The notes under the pieces: model-generated
The model's database searches: none
Seen by the model: the letters and a program-made list of their open reading frames with translations, nothing else
What the model was told of the DNA's origin: nothing
Made by a program: the position numbers and the translations under genes
Source: Phocaeicola faecium
Lineage (GTDB): Bacteria; Bacteroidota; Bacteroidia; Bacteroidales; Bacteroidaceae
Reading direction: 5' to 3'
NCBI RefSeq assembly: GCF_014837055.1
Contig: NZ_JACSPQ010000011.1
Coordinates: 103,021 to 167,020 of the forward strand
DNA: 64,000 bases
Shown here: positions 27,864 through 37,377 of the stretch, piece by piece
Position numbering within the stretch: position 1 is the stretch's first letter
Layout: each line of letters begins with the position of its first letter

Positions 27864-28889
27864 CTATCTTCGGAACAGCTTTCCCGCCGTTCCCTTGATG
27901 AGCTTGCCCGCGCGGCCTGCCACGTTTCCTGCGGCGGCTCCCGCCACGCTGCCGCCCAAAGCCCCGGCGGTGTTGATGTTCTTGTTGTAGCTGCCTATGC
28001 CGCCACCTGCTTGGATGATCCAGCCTGCCACCGTCGGGATGGTGAAGTAGCCCACGATGCCGATGATGAGGAACACGATGTACACCCCGTTGCTCGCCTC
28101 CACCGAGAAGTTCGGGTCGGTCTGCATCGCTTGTATGTCGTTCTGCAACATCAGAATCTGTATCTTCGCCAGTATGGTGCTGAACAAATCCGACACGGGA
28201 AGCCACAGGTAAATCTGTATGTAGCGGCTGAACCACGCCGAGAGCGTCGAGTGGAAGCCGTCCCATACGGCAAAGGCGAAGGCTACCGGTCCCAGGATGC
28301 TCAGCACCACGAGGAAGAACGTCCTGAGCGTGTCGATGATGAGCGCGGCTGCGGCGAACATCAGTTCCAGCAGTTCCCGGAACCAGTCACGCACCGTCTT
28401 CTTGATGTTGTACGCCGCCCGGTCCATGTACATCCCCGTCATCGTCACCAAGTCCGAGGGCGACCAGCCCAGCTCGTCCAACTGGCGGTCAAATTCCTCA
28501 TCACTGGCGAGGTAGGCGGTCTCCGGGTTGCGCATCATCGCCTCGTATTCCAGTTTGTCTTTCTGCTCCCGGTACTCGTTCATGTCGAAGGTCTGTTCTT
28601 CGAGGATGCCGTGTACGCCCTGCACGATGGGGCTTAACACGCTGTTCATCGTACCCAACACGATGGTCGGGAAGAACAGGATGCACAAACCGAGCGCAAA
28701 CGGGCGGAGCAGCGGGTACACGTCTATCGCCTCGGCGCGGGCGAGCGACTGCCACACGCGCACCGCCACGTAGAACAACGCGCCCAGCCCGGCAAGCCCT
28801 TTCGCCACGCCCGTCATGTCCGCGCACAGCGGCATCATCTCGTCGTAGAGCGAAAGGAGTATCTGGTGAAGGTTGTCGAACTCTCCCAT
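27864..28889 (-). CDS. traJ: Conjugative transposon protein TraJ (VirB6-like)
   Basis: 341 residues, polytopic inner-membrane protein. Hydrophobic segments include GLAGLGALFYVAVRVWQSLA, FALGLCILFFPTIVLGTMNS, a central LLELMFAAAALIIDTL and FFLVVLSILGPVAFAFAVWD, and NGVYIVFLIIGIVGYFTIPT. The C-terminus is alanine/glycine-rich. This fits TraJ, the VirB6/TrbL-type channel component. traI lies three bases upstream. Confidence 0.92.
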   Translation of the reverse strand: MGEFDNLHQILLSLYDEMMPLCADMTGVAKGLAGLGALFYVAVRVWQSLARAEAIDVYPLLRPFALGLCILFFPTIVLGTMNSVLSPIVQGVHGILEEQTFDMNEYREQKDKLEYEAMMRNPETAYLASDEEFDRQLDELGWSPSDLVTMTGMYMDRAAYNIKKTVRDWFRELLELMFAAAALIIDTLRTFFLVVLSILGPVAFAFAVWDGFHSTLSAWFSRYIQIYLWLPVSDLFSTILAKIQILMLQNDIQAMQTDPNFSVEASNGVYIVFLIIGIVGYFTIPTVAGWIIQAGGGIGSYNKNINTAGALGGSVAGAAAGNVAGRAGKLIKGTAGKLFRR

Positions 28890-28892
28890 AAC

Positions 28893-29537
28893 TTACCAGT
28901 ATTTTTCGTTGGGGTTTCCGTAGAGTCCTATCACCCGGTCCATGTCGTTCTTCTTCCTTGCCCGGAGGTAGGACACCGATATGGTCTTGTTCGTGTAGTA
29001 GCGCACGAGGTTGCGGTAGTTCATCAGGCTGCGGTAGGCGTTGTCGATAATCGCCAGCCGTTCCGCGTCCGTGAGCGACATCCCCGTCACGTTCACCACG
29101 TTCTTCAGGTCTTGCAGCACGTCCGAACTCTCGTCTATCAGCATGGTGTAGCCCGACGATATGGCGGCAAGCTCTTCCGGCGTGTAGTTCTCATCAGAGA
29201 GCATCTTCTGGTAGTTATCCACATAGATTTCTGATATTTCCATCACCAACCCGATGCTTTTCGACACCTTCACGCCGCCCTTCACCACGTCATGTACGGA
29301 TTTCAGCGCGTCGTAATACTTCTTTCCCTGCTCAAACACTTTCTTGGTTTCCAAGAAGCCGTTGAGCGTGTTGGCTTTCGTGCCCGCCGTTTCCACCATC
29401 TCCTTGGCGGAGTTGATGATGCTCTGCGCGAGGTTCGTCGGGTCGGACACCACCCATTGGGCGTTTGCCGTGCCTGCACCTGCAAGGCACAGGCAGGCTG
29501 CCACCAATGGCATTTTCAGTTTTTGTCTCATATTCAC
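28893..29537 (-). CDS. traI: Conjugative transposon protein TraI (DUF4141, VirB5-like)
   Basis: 214 residues with a signal peptide (MNMRQKLKMPLVAACLCLAG). The mature protein starts QWVVSDPTNLAQSIINSAKE and is largely alpha-helical, like VirB5 minor pilins. It belongs to the DUF4141 family. Three bases separate it from traJ. Confidence 0.9.
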   Translation of the reverse strand: MNMRQKLKMPLVAACLCLAGAGTANAQWVVSDPTNLAQSIINSAKEMVETAGTKANTLNGFLETKKVFEQGKKYYDALKSVHDVVKGGVKVSKSIGLVMEISEIYVDNYQKMLSDENYTPEELAAISSGYTMLIDESSDVLQDLKNVVNVTGMSLTDAERLAIIDNAYRSLMNYRNLVRYYTNKTISVSYLRARKKNDMDRVIGLYGNPNEKYW

Positions 29538-29558
29538 ATTGGATTTAGTGGTACATTC

Positions 29559-29972
29559 TTATTGTTCTTTCTTCTTTTCGCCATTGGCTGTTTCATCCGT
29601 GTTCACCCGGATATAGTCGCCGTTAGGCGAAAAGGACAGGATGTCCGTTTCCTCGTTGTATGCCACGTCGATGCGGAAGCCCGTGTTCAGGTAGAGGTTA
29701 CCGTCCGCCTCCCTTTGCAGCAGGTAGGTCTCCGGCTTCAGTTTCCGGTGGACGCCCGCCCTGCGGAACAGCGTCACCTTGTAAAGTGCGCCCTCCTTGT
29801 ACACCAATATGTCGGGCTTGCCCTCCACGCTCTGCCAGTTGCCGCAAATCTTCTCGCGGATGTCTTCGTTTTCTTTCATTACCGTCTCGCAGGCTTGCAG
29901 CATCAGCGACGCCAAGCCTATCAGACCGCCGCAAAGCAGCAGCCGTTGTGTCTTTGTCAGTTCAATGTTCAT
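29559..29972 (-). CDS. DUF3876-type lipoprotein, TraH position
   Basis: 137 residues from ATG 29972 (MNIELTKTQRLLLCGGLIGL). The leader ends in LASLMLQAC, a lipobox. The mature part (ICGNWQSVEGKPDILVYKEG, TGFRIDVAYNEETDILSFSP) forms a lipocalin-like small beta domain of the DUF3876 type. In CTnDOT order this is where TraH lies; I leave the symbol blank because I am not certain it is the same family. Confidence 0.78.
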   Translation of the reverse strand: MNIELTKTQRLLLCGGLIGLASLMLQACETVMKENEDIREKICGNWQSVEGKPDILVYKEGALYKVTLFRRAGVHRKLKPETYLLQREADGNLYLNTGFRIDVAYNEETDILSFSPNGDYIRVNTDETANGEKKKEQ

Positions 29973-30097
29973 AATCTTCAATTCTTGTTTTTTTGTTGAT
30001 AAAATGTGTCTTGACCTCATACGCCGTTTGATACACCCTTATATGCCGTATAAGGTGGCCTCAAACGCCGTCTGTGGTCGGGTGATGTTTCCATCGG

Positions 30098-32602
30098 TTA
30101 CTTTTCTTCGTCCATACGTTTCTCCGCAATCTGCCGTATGGCGGCTTCCATGTCGCTGCCCAGCTTCCCCGCCAGTTCGCGGACTTCCATCTTCTCCGTT
30201 TCCTCCGTTGTATAGGCAAGGTATTCGTGTATGGACACCTCCGTGGCGTACACCGCCGACTGTGTGCCGCCTAAGCCTATCCACACCTCCTTGTATCGTC
30301 TGGACGAATCGTTGGACTGGTTGATGGAAAGTATCTGCGACTTCTCCTTTTCCGTCAGCCCCAGCAATCCCTGTATCTGGTCGAAGCGGTTCATGAACTT
30401 CCGCTGGTCGAGCAGTATCTTGCAGTCCGAGTTGTTGATGATGGACTCCTTGACGATGGGCGAGCTGATGATGTCGTCCACCTCCTGCGTCACCACTATT
30501 GCCTCGCCGAAATACTTTCTGACCGTCTTATAAAGATACTTTACATAGGAAGCCATATTCGCCGAAGCAATCGCCTTCCAAGCCTCTTCAATTATTATCA
30601 TCTTTCTGATACCTTGCAGACGGCGCATCTTGTTGATGAACAACTCCATAATGATGATTGTCGTAACCGGGAACAAGATGGCGTGCTCTTTTATCTGGTC
30701 GATTTCAAAGACGATGAACCGCTTGTGTAGCAAGTCCAGTTCCTTGTCCGAATTAAGCAGGTAATTATATTCACCGCCCTTGTAGTACGGCTCCAGCACA
30801 TTCAGGAAACTGGCAATGTCAAAGTCCTTTTCACGCACTTTCTTATCTTCCAATACCTTGCGATAATCCGTGTCTATAAACTCGTAGAACGTGTTGAAGC
30901 ATGGGACAATGCTGTTGTCTTCCTTAATACGTCCTATGTACTGCGACACGGCATTGGAAAGTGCAACCTCCTCCGCACGGGTAGCAGGCTCATTGTCCTT
31001 CTTCCACAGCGTCAGCAACAAAGTCTTGATACTTTCCCTCTTTTCGATGTCATACACCTTGTCCTCCGTGTAGAACGGATTAAAGGAAATCGGGTTGTCC
31101 TCCGTATAGGTATAATAAACCCCGTCCTTTCCCTTGGTCTTGCGGTGTATCATCTCGCACAGCCCTTGGTAGGAGTTGCCCGTATCGACCAGCACCACAT
31201 GGGAGCCTTGCTCATAGTATTGTCTGACCAGATGGTTCATGAAGAACGATTTGCCGCTGCCCGAAGGACCCAATACGAACTTGTTGCGGTTGGTCGTCAC
31301 GCCGCGCTTCATCGGCAGGTCGGAGATGTCGATGTGCAGGGGCTTGCCGCTGATGCGGTCCGCCATGCGGATGCCGAAGGCGGACGGAGAGTCCTTGTAG
31401 TTGGTCTCGCCCGCGAAGAGGCACACCGCCTGCTCTATGAACGTGTGGAACGACTCTTCCGCCGGGAAGTCCGCCGCGTTGCCGGGGATGCCCGCCCAGA
31501 ACAGCGTCGGGCAGTCCGTCGTGTTGTGGCGCGGCACACAGCCCATGCTTGCCATCTGGCTGCCCACGTCGTTCTTGATGCGTTTCAGCTCCTCCGCGTC
31601 GTCGCTCCACGCCATCACGTTGAAGTGGGCGCGGACGGACTTCAGCCCCTGCGAGTGCGCTTCGTTCAGGTATTCTTCAATCCACTCGCGGTTGATGGCG
31701 TTCTGGCGGCTGTACCGGGAGAGCGACTGCATGTTCCTCGCCGTTTTCTCGAAGCGGCGCAGTTCCTCGTCGCTGTTGCCGATGAAGACATACTGGTTGT
31801 AGATGTGGTTGCAGGGCAGCAGCAGTCCCAGCGGCGCGGCGAAGGACAGGCGGCAGTCCGAGCGGTCGGTGGACAGCCTTTCGTAACGGCAGTCCGTGGC
31901 CACCGCTGCGGGCAGGTCCTCCGTGTCCGACAGGGTGTGCAGGCACAGGCGGTTGTCGCCGACGCGCATTTCCCTTGCCGTCATCTCGATGTCCTCCAGA
32001 CAGTCCGCGTTGCCCAGCGACAGGGCGAAGTACCTGCCTATGATGCCCGTCTCCTTGTCCGTGCCTGTAAGCTCGTCATCGGAGAGGCGGCGCAATTTGA
32101 TATGCCCCGAATCGTTCAGGATACGCGCGAACTGCTCCACCGCCTCGATGAACTTCACCGCCGTCTCCTTGTCCTGTATTTCTTTCGGTACGATATGCCC
32201 CCGGCACAGCGTATTCCAGTTGCTCTGCTGCCTCATGCGCTCCTTCGTAGTCTTCGTCAGGAACAGGTAGCACTTGTGGTGCAGGAACGGGCGCTCGTTG
32301 AAGTGCATCTCGTAGCTGCGGGCGAGGAAGCCCATGCCCTCCTTGCCGAGGTCGGGGCGGTACCGTTCCTTCACGTACCAGTCTTGCTTGTGCAGCACCG
32401 AATGGTCGGGCAGTACCTTGATTGCCTTGCACCACGTGGCGTGGATGCCCTCGTATTCCTCCGCCGTGACGGTATAGACCTCCGGAAGCTCCACCTCGAA
32501 GGCGGCGGTGATGTCCGCGTCTTTCGAGACGATGCACCCGTGTTCCACCGAAAGCAGGGGGAAGCGGCTTTCCAGCGTGGTGGCTTTCATGATGTTTCTC
32601 AT
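30098..32602 (-). CDS. traG: TraG, VirB4-like conjugation ATPase
   Basis: 834 residues from ATG 32602, which overlaps the traF stop as ATGA; a longer open frame upstream runs through traF and is not used. Walker A is GPSGSGKSFFMNHLVRQYY, Walker B-like MIIIEEAWKAI, and a further conserved element is VTQEVDDIISSPIVKESIIN. It powers assembly of the mating channel at the inner membrane, as VirB4 does. The protein is complete and the size is normal for TraG. Confidence 0.94.
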   Translation of the reverse strand: MRNIMKATTLESRFPLLSVEHGCIVSKDADITAAFEVELPEVYTVTAEEYEGIHATWCKAIKVLPDHSVLHKQDWYVKERYRPDLGKEGMGFLARSYEMHFNERPFLHHKCYLFLTKTTKERMRQQSNWNTLCRGHIVPKEIQDKETAVKFIEAVEQFARILNDSGHIKLRRLSDDELTGTDKETGIIGRYFALSLGNADCLEDIEMTAREMRVGDNRLCLHTLSDTEDLPAAVATDCRYERLSTDRSDCRLSFAAPLGLLLPCNHIYNQYVFIGNSDEELRRFEKTARNMQSLSRYSRQNAINREWIEEYLNEAHSQGLKSVRAHFNVMAWSDDAEELKRIKNDVGSQMASMGCVPRHNTTDCPTLFWAGIPGNAADFPAEESFHTFIEQAVCLFAGETNYKDSPSAFGIRMADRISGKPLHIDISDLPMKRGVTTNRNKFVLGPSGSGKSFFMNHLVRQYYEQGSHVVLVDTGNSYQGLCEMIHRKTKGKDGVYYTYTEDNPISFNPFYTEDKVYDIEKRESIKTLLLTLWKKDNEPATRAEEVALSNAVSQYIGRIKEDNSIVPCFNTFYEFIDTDYRKVLEDKKVREKDFDIASFLNVLEPYYKGGEYNYLLNSDKELDLLHKRFIVFEIDQIKEHAILFPVTTIIIMELFINKMRRLQGIRKMIIIEEAWKAIASANMASYVKYLYKTVRKYFGEAIVVTQEVDDIISSPIVKESIINNSDCKILLDQRKFMNRFDQIQGLLGLTEKEKSQILSINQSNDSSRRYKEVWIGLGGTQSAVYATEVSIHEYLAYTTEETEKMEVRELAGKLGSDMEAAIRQIAEKRMDEEK

Positions 32603-32934
32603 ACGTTTCTTCCTTTCTTCTTTTTTCGTCTTAACAGATTGGACACCCGTCTGCGGTGGAGCACATGGCGTGGGCGCATCCGTGCCGCGCCCAACTTCAT
32701 CAGCCCGTGTTCGCCGTACTTCGCGTTCAGCCGGAACGTGAGCCACACGAGCGACGAGGCGGATACCGCGCCGAAGCCGATGCAGAGCCACTGGCCCGCG
32801 CCTGCCATGTAGAGGATGATGAAGAGGATGAAGGCGGCGAGCAGCCCGCCCGCGAACAGGAACAGGTACTGCGCCTTCAGGCCCTTGAACTCCACCGGAC
32901 GGCCGATGCCCTTGTTGATGGGGTACTCAGCCAT
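32599..32934 (-). CDS. traF: Conjugative transposon protein TraF (DUF4133)
   Basis: 111 residues: MAEYPINKGIGRPVEFKGLK, then two membrane helices (YLFLFAGGLLAAFILFIILY and WLCIGFGAVSASSLVWLTF), and a basic arginine-rich tail. This is the VirB3-like DUF4133 family. Its stop overlaps the traG start. Confidence 0.92.
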   Translation of the reverse strand: MAEYPINKGIGRPVEFKGLKAQYLFLFAGGLLAAFILFIILYMAGAGQWLCIGFGAVSASSLVWLTFRLNAKYGEHGLMKLGAARMRPRHVLHRRRVSNLLRRKKKKGRNV

Positions 32935-32975
32935 TGTCCTTATACCTTATTATATATGTATAGGATACCCGTTTG

Positions 32976-33287
32976 TTAGAGGAAGAACGAGCGCAGGATG
33001 GTCGCGCTTACAATCAGGAAGATACACGCGCCGAACCAGCTTGCGGCGGTCTTCGAGGTGTCGGGGTCGCCGGCGCTGAATTTGCCGTACACCTTGATGC
33101 CTCCGATAAGCCCGACGACCGCGCCGATGGCGTAGATGAGTTTCGTCGCCGGGTCAAAGTAGGAAGTGACCATGCTGGTGGCTTCGGTGATGCCCGCCAT
33201 GCCGTTGCCTTGCGCGAAAACTTGGATGTTGGCAGCCAGCAGGAGGGCCGCGAGGATGATTTGCTTTTTCTTCAATGTCTTTGTCAT
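32976..33287 (-). CDS. traE: Conjugative transposon protein TraE (DUF4134)
   Basis: 103 residues. It has a cleavable leader (QIILAALLLAANIQVFAQG) and two further hydrophobic segments (LIYAIGAVVGLIGGIKVYGK, WFGACIFLIVSATILRSFFL), as in VirB2-type pilins. DUF4134 family. 41 bases separate it from traF. Confidence 0.92.
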   Translation of the reverse strand: MTKTLKKKQIILAALLLAANIQVFAQGNGMAGITEATSMVTSYFDPATKLIYAIGAVVGLIGGIKVYGKFSAGDPDTSKTAASWFGACIFLIVSATILRSFFL

Positions 33288-33462
33288 AATCTTTTCTGTT
33301 TTGTGCCTCCGGGTTGGATGTTCCCATTGGCGGTTGATACTTGTTTTAATTCTTGCGGCTTTGGATGAAGCCGGCTTTTGGGATTTAGTGGTCTCGGTGG
33401 CAAGCCGATGGTTTAGCCGTAGTCGATTTTCTTTTTTCGCATTGCTGTTACGTTTTTACTTG

Positions 33463-34176
33463 TTATACATAGTCGCGGATGTTGAAGTCCTCGAAGTTGT
33501 CCGGAACTGCGGGCGCTTTCTTGGGCATAATCACCGGTGTAGTGTTTGCCTGCGCCGCCGACACGGAGTCCAGATAGTAGTCCATCAGCTCGTCCAGTTT
33601 CCTGCGGGTCGCTTCCGAACTCTTTTCTATCATCGCGAACAGTTCGTTGCCCTTCATGTCGCAGAACACCATTCCGGCGTGACGGCGTTCCTCTTTCGTG
33701 GCTTTCGGTTTCTTCACCGTCCGCATGGCAAGGTCGATGTCCTCGAAGGTCATGCCTCCCGCTTCATGAGGCTCGCCGTCATCATCTCCGTCTTCGTCAT
33801 ATTCCGCCCCGATGTCGGAAACACGCTTGTCGGCAAACACCTCGTCCAGTTCCTCGTCGGGCACTTGGCGCGACGGCCTGGCTCCCGAAAGCCGGCTATT
33901 GGGGGAGGCAGTTTCATCGTCAAAGGCCACGTCCTTCTCGTCCACCTCCTCGCCGGGGGCTTGCACGGTGGCATTGGACATCGGTGCAGCAGCCTGCGGT
34001 TTTCGTTCAGGCATCCGGAACAGGCTTTTCCCCATGATGTCGCCGGACCTTTCCGGTGCGCCCACATCCTTTTCCTTGTCCTCCTTGGGTACGTTTTCTT
34101 CCCGGCGTTCCCAAGTCAGGTAGATGACCATCCATAGGTTGAAGGCCATCATCAGCACGATGAGCAGCTCGGCCAT
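33463..34176 (-). CDS. traD: Conjugative transposon protein TraD
   Basis: 237 residues. An N-terminal membrane helix (ELLIVLMMAFNLWMVIYLTW) is followed by a long acidic, low-complexity stretch and a conserved C-terminal part (TKEERRHAGMVFCDMKGNEL, SSEATRRKLDELMDYYLDSV). The C-terminal signature fits TraD of CTnDOT-type elements. It sits two bases after traC and 175 bases before traE. Confidence 0.8.
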   Translation of the reverse strand: MAELLIVLMMAFNLWMVIYLTWERREENVPKEDKEKDVGAPERSGDIMGKSLFRMPERKPQAAAPMSNATVQAPGEEVDEKDVAFDDETASPNSRLSGARPSRQVPDEELDEVFADKRVSDIGAEYDEDGDDDGEPHEAGGMTFEDIDLAMRTVKKPKATKEERRHAGMVFCDMKGNELFAMIEKSSEATRRKLDELMDYYLDSVSAAQANTTPVIMPKKAPAVPDNFEDFNIRDYV

Positions 34177-34178
34177 CG

Positions 34179-34532
34179 TCAGAGCGGTTGCGAGGTTTCA
34201 CGGCGTAACAGGGCATTGATGTCGTCCCCATAGGTTTGCAAGTGCTCTTCCAGCACATTCTCGATGTACCCGCCAATGGTGCTGCCGTTCCCGCCCAGTG
34301 TCCGCACAATGCGGGACAGCTTCCCGTGCATCTCACGGCTGAGGTAAATGCACTGGCGGTGCGCTCCTTGTCTGGGCGTCAGATAGCGGAGGAACACCGC
34401 CGCTTTTTCTAATTGGGTGTCGTCCACAATGTGGATGACTACGTCCGCCTTTTCCAGATTGTTCACTTGGGGAGTGTCCGCCTTCGGGTTGCCATTCCCC
34501 TTCTTTTTCATTCTCGAATTGAAAAATCCCAT
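34179..34532 (-). CDS. traC: DUF3408 protein (TraC position)
   Basis: 117 residues from ATG 34532 (MGFFNSRMKKKGNGNPKAD). The C-terminal half (CIYLSREMHGKLSRIVRTLG, GGYIENVLEEHLQTYGDDIN) is a ribbon-helix-helix-like DUF3408 domain, also found in traB. Likely DNA-binding, perhaps for oriT processing or operon control. The longer upstream frame overlaps traB and has no support. Confidence 0.8.
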   Translation of the reverse strand: MGFFNSRMKKKGNGNPKADTPQVNNLEKADVVIHIVDDTQLEKAAVFLRYLTPRQGAHRQCIYLSREMHGKLSRIVRTLGGNGSTIGGYIENVLEEHLQTYGDDINALLRRETSQPL

Positions 34533-34561
34533 CTTGTTTTCGTTTTTTAGGGTGAATAAAA

Positions 34562-34972
34562 TCAATAAATGTCCTCGTAATTTTTCTTGTAAAGTCGGCG
34601 GATCACTTCCTCGTATTCGCGGAAGTGCTGCTCCAGCACACGGTCCACATAGACCGACAACGTAAGCCCGTTCTTCCCGATGACCTGCACGATACGCTGT
34701 ATCCGCTCGTGGTAGCTTTTGCGGATGTAGGCGGTCTTGCCCGAACACACGGGGATTCTCGGTGCATGGAGGAAGCGTTCCAGGTATTCCTCTTCCTTTT
34801 CCGTGGCATCCTTGCCCACCTTTGCTTTCGGTTTTTCCGCCAGCCTGGCCTCCTTTGCGGAAGTGTTGCCATCTGTTCCGAGGCTCCCCGGGGAGGCGGG
34901 CGCGGGCATTTCCGGACGGAACGAATCCAGGAACTTGCCGGGGTCAATATCGACATCGAGTTTCTTGGCCAT
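34562..34972 (-). CDS. traB: DUF3408 protein (TraB position)
   Basis: 136 residues: a charged N-terminus (MAKKLDVDIDPGKFLDSFRP) and a C-terminal DUF3408 domain (AYIRKSYHERIQRIVQVIGK, TLSVYVDRVLEQHFREYEEV). It resembles traC in its last 60 residues, an apparent tandem duplication. Four bases from the traA stop. Confidence 0.82.
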   Translation of the reverse strand: MAKKLDVDIDPGKFLDSFRPEMPAPASPGSLGTDGNTSAKEARLAEKPKAKVGKDATEKEEEYLERFLHAPRIPVCSGKTAYIRKSYHERIQRIVQVIGKNGLTLSVYVDRVLEQHFREYEEVIRRLYKKNYEDIY

Positions 34973-34976
34973 CGGT

Positions 34977-35738
34977 TCAACGCTTTACGATGCCGAGTAT
35001 TTCTTCCGCGAGGGCATCGATGCCGCTCCCTTTCGCCAATGCCTTGTCCGGCGGCAGCAGCGTGGAGCGGAAAAACGGGCGGTCGCCTTCCTCAGAGCCT
35101 TCCTTGCGGAAACGCTTGCTGTCGGGCAGACTGGTGTCCAGCACTTCAAGCCCCATCCCGGCTATCACCTTGTCATAGATGTCGTACAGGTCGGTCTTCT
35201 CGCGCTTGTCCACCATGTTCCACAAGAGGCGGATGCCCTTGATGTTCGACTTGCCGGTAGTGATCAGCGTGTCGTTGATGACGCCCGCGTACTTCAGCGA
35301 GCTTTCCATGATGAAACGGTCTGCGGCTATCGGGCAGAAGATGTAGTCCATCGTCGCTACTGTCCGGATCAGGTCGAGGTTGTTCACCGTACCCGTCAGG
35401 TCGAAGAAGATGAAGTCGGGCGGTGTCGCCGACTCGACAAATGGCCTGACCGTTTCAATCGCGTTGCCGGGACGGCTCCCCACAATCGGGTAGGCGCGTT
35501 TGCCGATGCGCTTGAACTGCTCGTATGCCAGCTTGCGCAGGTACGGGTTGCGCTCGATACTTTTCAAGTCGCGTTCGCGCATGTCCTTGATGCTGAACTG
35601 GGGATAGTCGCAGTCCACGACCGCCACGTCATATCCCTTCACGTAATACAGGTAACTCGCCATCAGTACGGTGAGTGTCGTTTTGCCTGCTCCTCCCTTC
35701 TGGGTGGAGAAGGCGATGAACAAAGGTTCTTTTTTCAT
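34977..35738 (-). CDS. traA: TraA, ParA-family ATPase
   Basis: 253 residues from ATG 35738 (MKKEPLFIAFSTQKGGAGKT), preceded by AAGAAGAAAGC. The deviant Walker A KGGAGKTTLTVLMAS and DCDYPQFSIKDMR are typical of ParA/MinD ATPases. It is first in the leftward tra operon. A much longer frame upstream is created by the repeats and is rejected. Possible roles are element partition or positioning the transfer machine. Confidence 0.9.
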   Translation of the reverse strand: MKKEPLFIAFSTQKGGAGKTTLTVLMASYLYYVKGYDVAVVDCDYPQFSIKDMRERDLKSIERNPYLRKLAYEQFKRIGKRAYPIVGSRPGNAIETVRPFVESATPPDFIFFDLTGTVNNLDLIRTVATMDYIFCPIAADRFIMESSLKYAGVINDTLITTGKSNIKGIRLLWNMVDKREKTDLYDIYDKVIAGMGLEVLDTSLPDSKRFRKEGSEEGDRPFFRSTLLPPDKALAKGSGIDALAEEILGIVKR

Positions 35739-37377
35739 GCTTTCTTCTTTTTTATTTGTTAGACATCCGTTTCTTGGTCCGGTCGGCAGCCATCCGCCCG
35801 GTAAGCGAGCAGGCAGTCCGGCATCCCTCCCGGTATGCCTGTTCCCATCCATGCCTGTGTGCCGGCAGGCAAGCATAAGGGCAGGCATACCGACCATTCC
35901 GCCTGCAAAGGAAAATGACTTTCGCCAAGGTTGTGTCTCTTTGCTGTTGCGTGGCAGCATTTGGCGTTGTCGTGGCAGCTTGTGGCGTTCTTTGGCCACC
36001 CTTTCCACCGCTTTTCCTGGCGTTTGGCCCATTGAAACGGCATCCGCCCTTTGCCTTTCCACCAAGCCTTTGCCTGTATGCCTGTGTGCCGGCAGGCACA
36101 AGGGCTGGCGGACTGGCAGGCAGGTTGGCAAGGATGTCAGCCCGGAAGCAGGCAGGCGTGCCGACCGTTTCGCCTGCAAAGGAAAGGGGCTTTCTCAAAG
36201 GTTGTATCCTTTTGCCGTTGCGTGGCAGCATTTGGCGTTGTCGTGGCAGCTTGTGGCGTTCTTTACCCGGCCTTATCGCCACTCATCTTGCGTTTGGCTT
36301 GTGGCCGTTATTTGGCATTTTCACCATTCCGATGCCTGTATGCCAGCGTGCCGGCAGGCAGGCACAAGGGCAAGCAGACTGGCAGGCAGGTGAACTGGCA
36401 GGCGGGCAAGAATGCCTGCCACCTGGCAAGGAAGAATGCTAGCTTGTAGGTTCGCAGGCATATTGGCCACAAATAGGTAGAACTTTTTCTATTGTGGCCA
36501 ATGTGGACTCATGAACATCTTAATTCATTCCTACCAATCGCTTTCCAATAGTTTTCTTGCTTGGCTGATTTTCGCTCTTTGGCATTTCAGCACTCCAATG
36601 CCTGTATGCCGGCAGGCAGGCACAAGGGCAAGCAGACTGGCAGGCAGGTGAGCAGGCTGGCGGGCAAGAATGCTTGCGGATTCGCAAACATATTGACTAC
36701 AAACATGAAGAACTCTTTTTCACTTGTGCTAAATGTAGTCTCGTGGACATCTTAGCACATTCCTCCATCGCTTTCCAACAGTTTCTTTGTTTGGCTGGTT
36801 TATGCTCTTTGGCATTTCCCCGCTCCAATGCCTGTATGCCAGCGTGCCGGCAGGCAGGCACAAGGGCAAGCAGACTGACAGGCAGGCAGGTGAACTGGCA
36901 GGCGGGCAAGAATGCCTTCCGGTTCGCAAATCTGAAAACGGACAGGCAGGCAACTATGTTTTTTTCACTTGCGTGGCAGCATTTGGCGCTGTCGTGGCAG
37001 CTTGTGGCGTTTTTGAGCCGTATTTCAGACTTGGAAAACACCCTACCTTTGCACCCAAGCGGCAGGGCAAAGCCGAAAGCGCGCACCGCAGACCCCGGCT
37101 CCGTCCTTCTTTTGGGCAGCAGAAAGGTATCGGGCGACCGATGCCTTATAAATGGGTAATGGCAGGTCTATCCCCAATCCGTTTACCACGGATTTTTGTG
37201 TCCTCAAAGACACAGCAAGGTGTCCTTTGAGTAACTCAAAGGGTTTCGGGTTACTCCCGAAACGACCTTGCCCCTCACGGGGAGGGCTTCCTCTCCGAAG
37301 TCGGGAAGCCTGTTTCCACCTGCGGTGCGGTTGCCGAAGCTACGCTTATGCCGTGACACCACTAAATCCATTGTAAT
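35739..37377. repeat. Repeat-rich region between traA and mobA
   Basis: About 1.6 kb separating the divergent tra and mob operons. A 43-base core beginning TTGCGTGGCAGCATTTGGCG recurs at 35947-35989, 36218-36260 and 36969-37011. A second unit built on TGCCGGCAGGCAGGCACAAG and GACTGGCAGGCAGGTGAACT occurs about five times (near 35840, 36075, 36340, 36600 and 36835), in imperfect copies 230-270 bases apart. The open frames that cross it are repeat artefacts. The position suits a transfer origin and promoters, but the repeats are far longer than a relaxase site needs. Confidence 0.85.
37224..37263 (+). other. Twin hairpins upstream of mobA, candidate oriT
   Basis: Two adjacent inverted repeats: CCTTTGAGT/ACTCAAAGG (37224-37242) and GTTTCGGG/CCCGAAAC (37243-37263). 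They lie 115 bases before the mobA start, in the place where the relaxosome site is expected. Identification as oriT is positional. Confidence 0.4.

Noticed and set aside
30098..32791. Longer TraG starting at 32791
   Set aside because: The extra 63 residues overlap traF and are arginine-rich noise; the ATG overlapping the traF stop is the coupled start.
35752..36449. Several open frames rich in repeated CLPAHRH/PVCRQA-type peptides
   Set aside because: They are translations of the interspersed repeats in every frame, not genes; the true traA start is at 35738.
35739..37020. Possible CRISPR array
   Set aside because: Repeat spacing is irregular and long (230-710 bases) and copies vary; there is no repeat-spacer structure.
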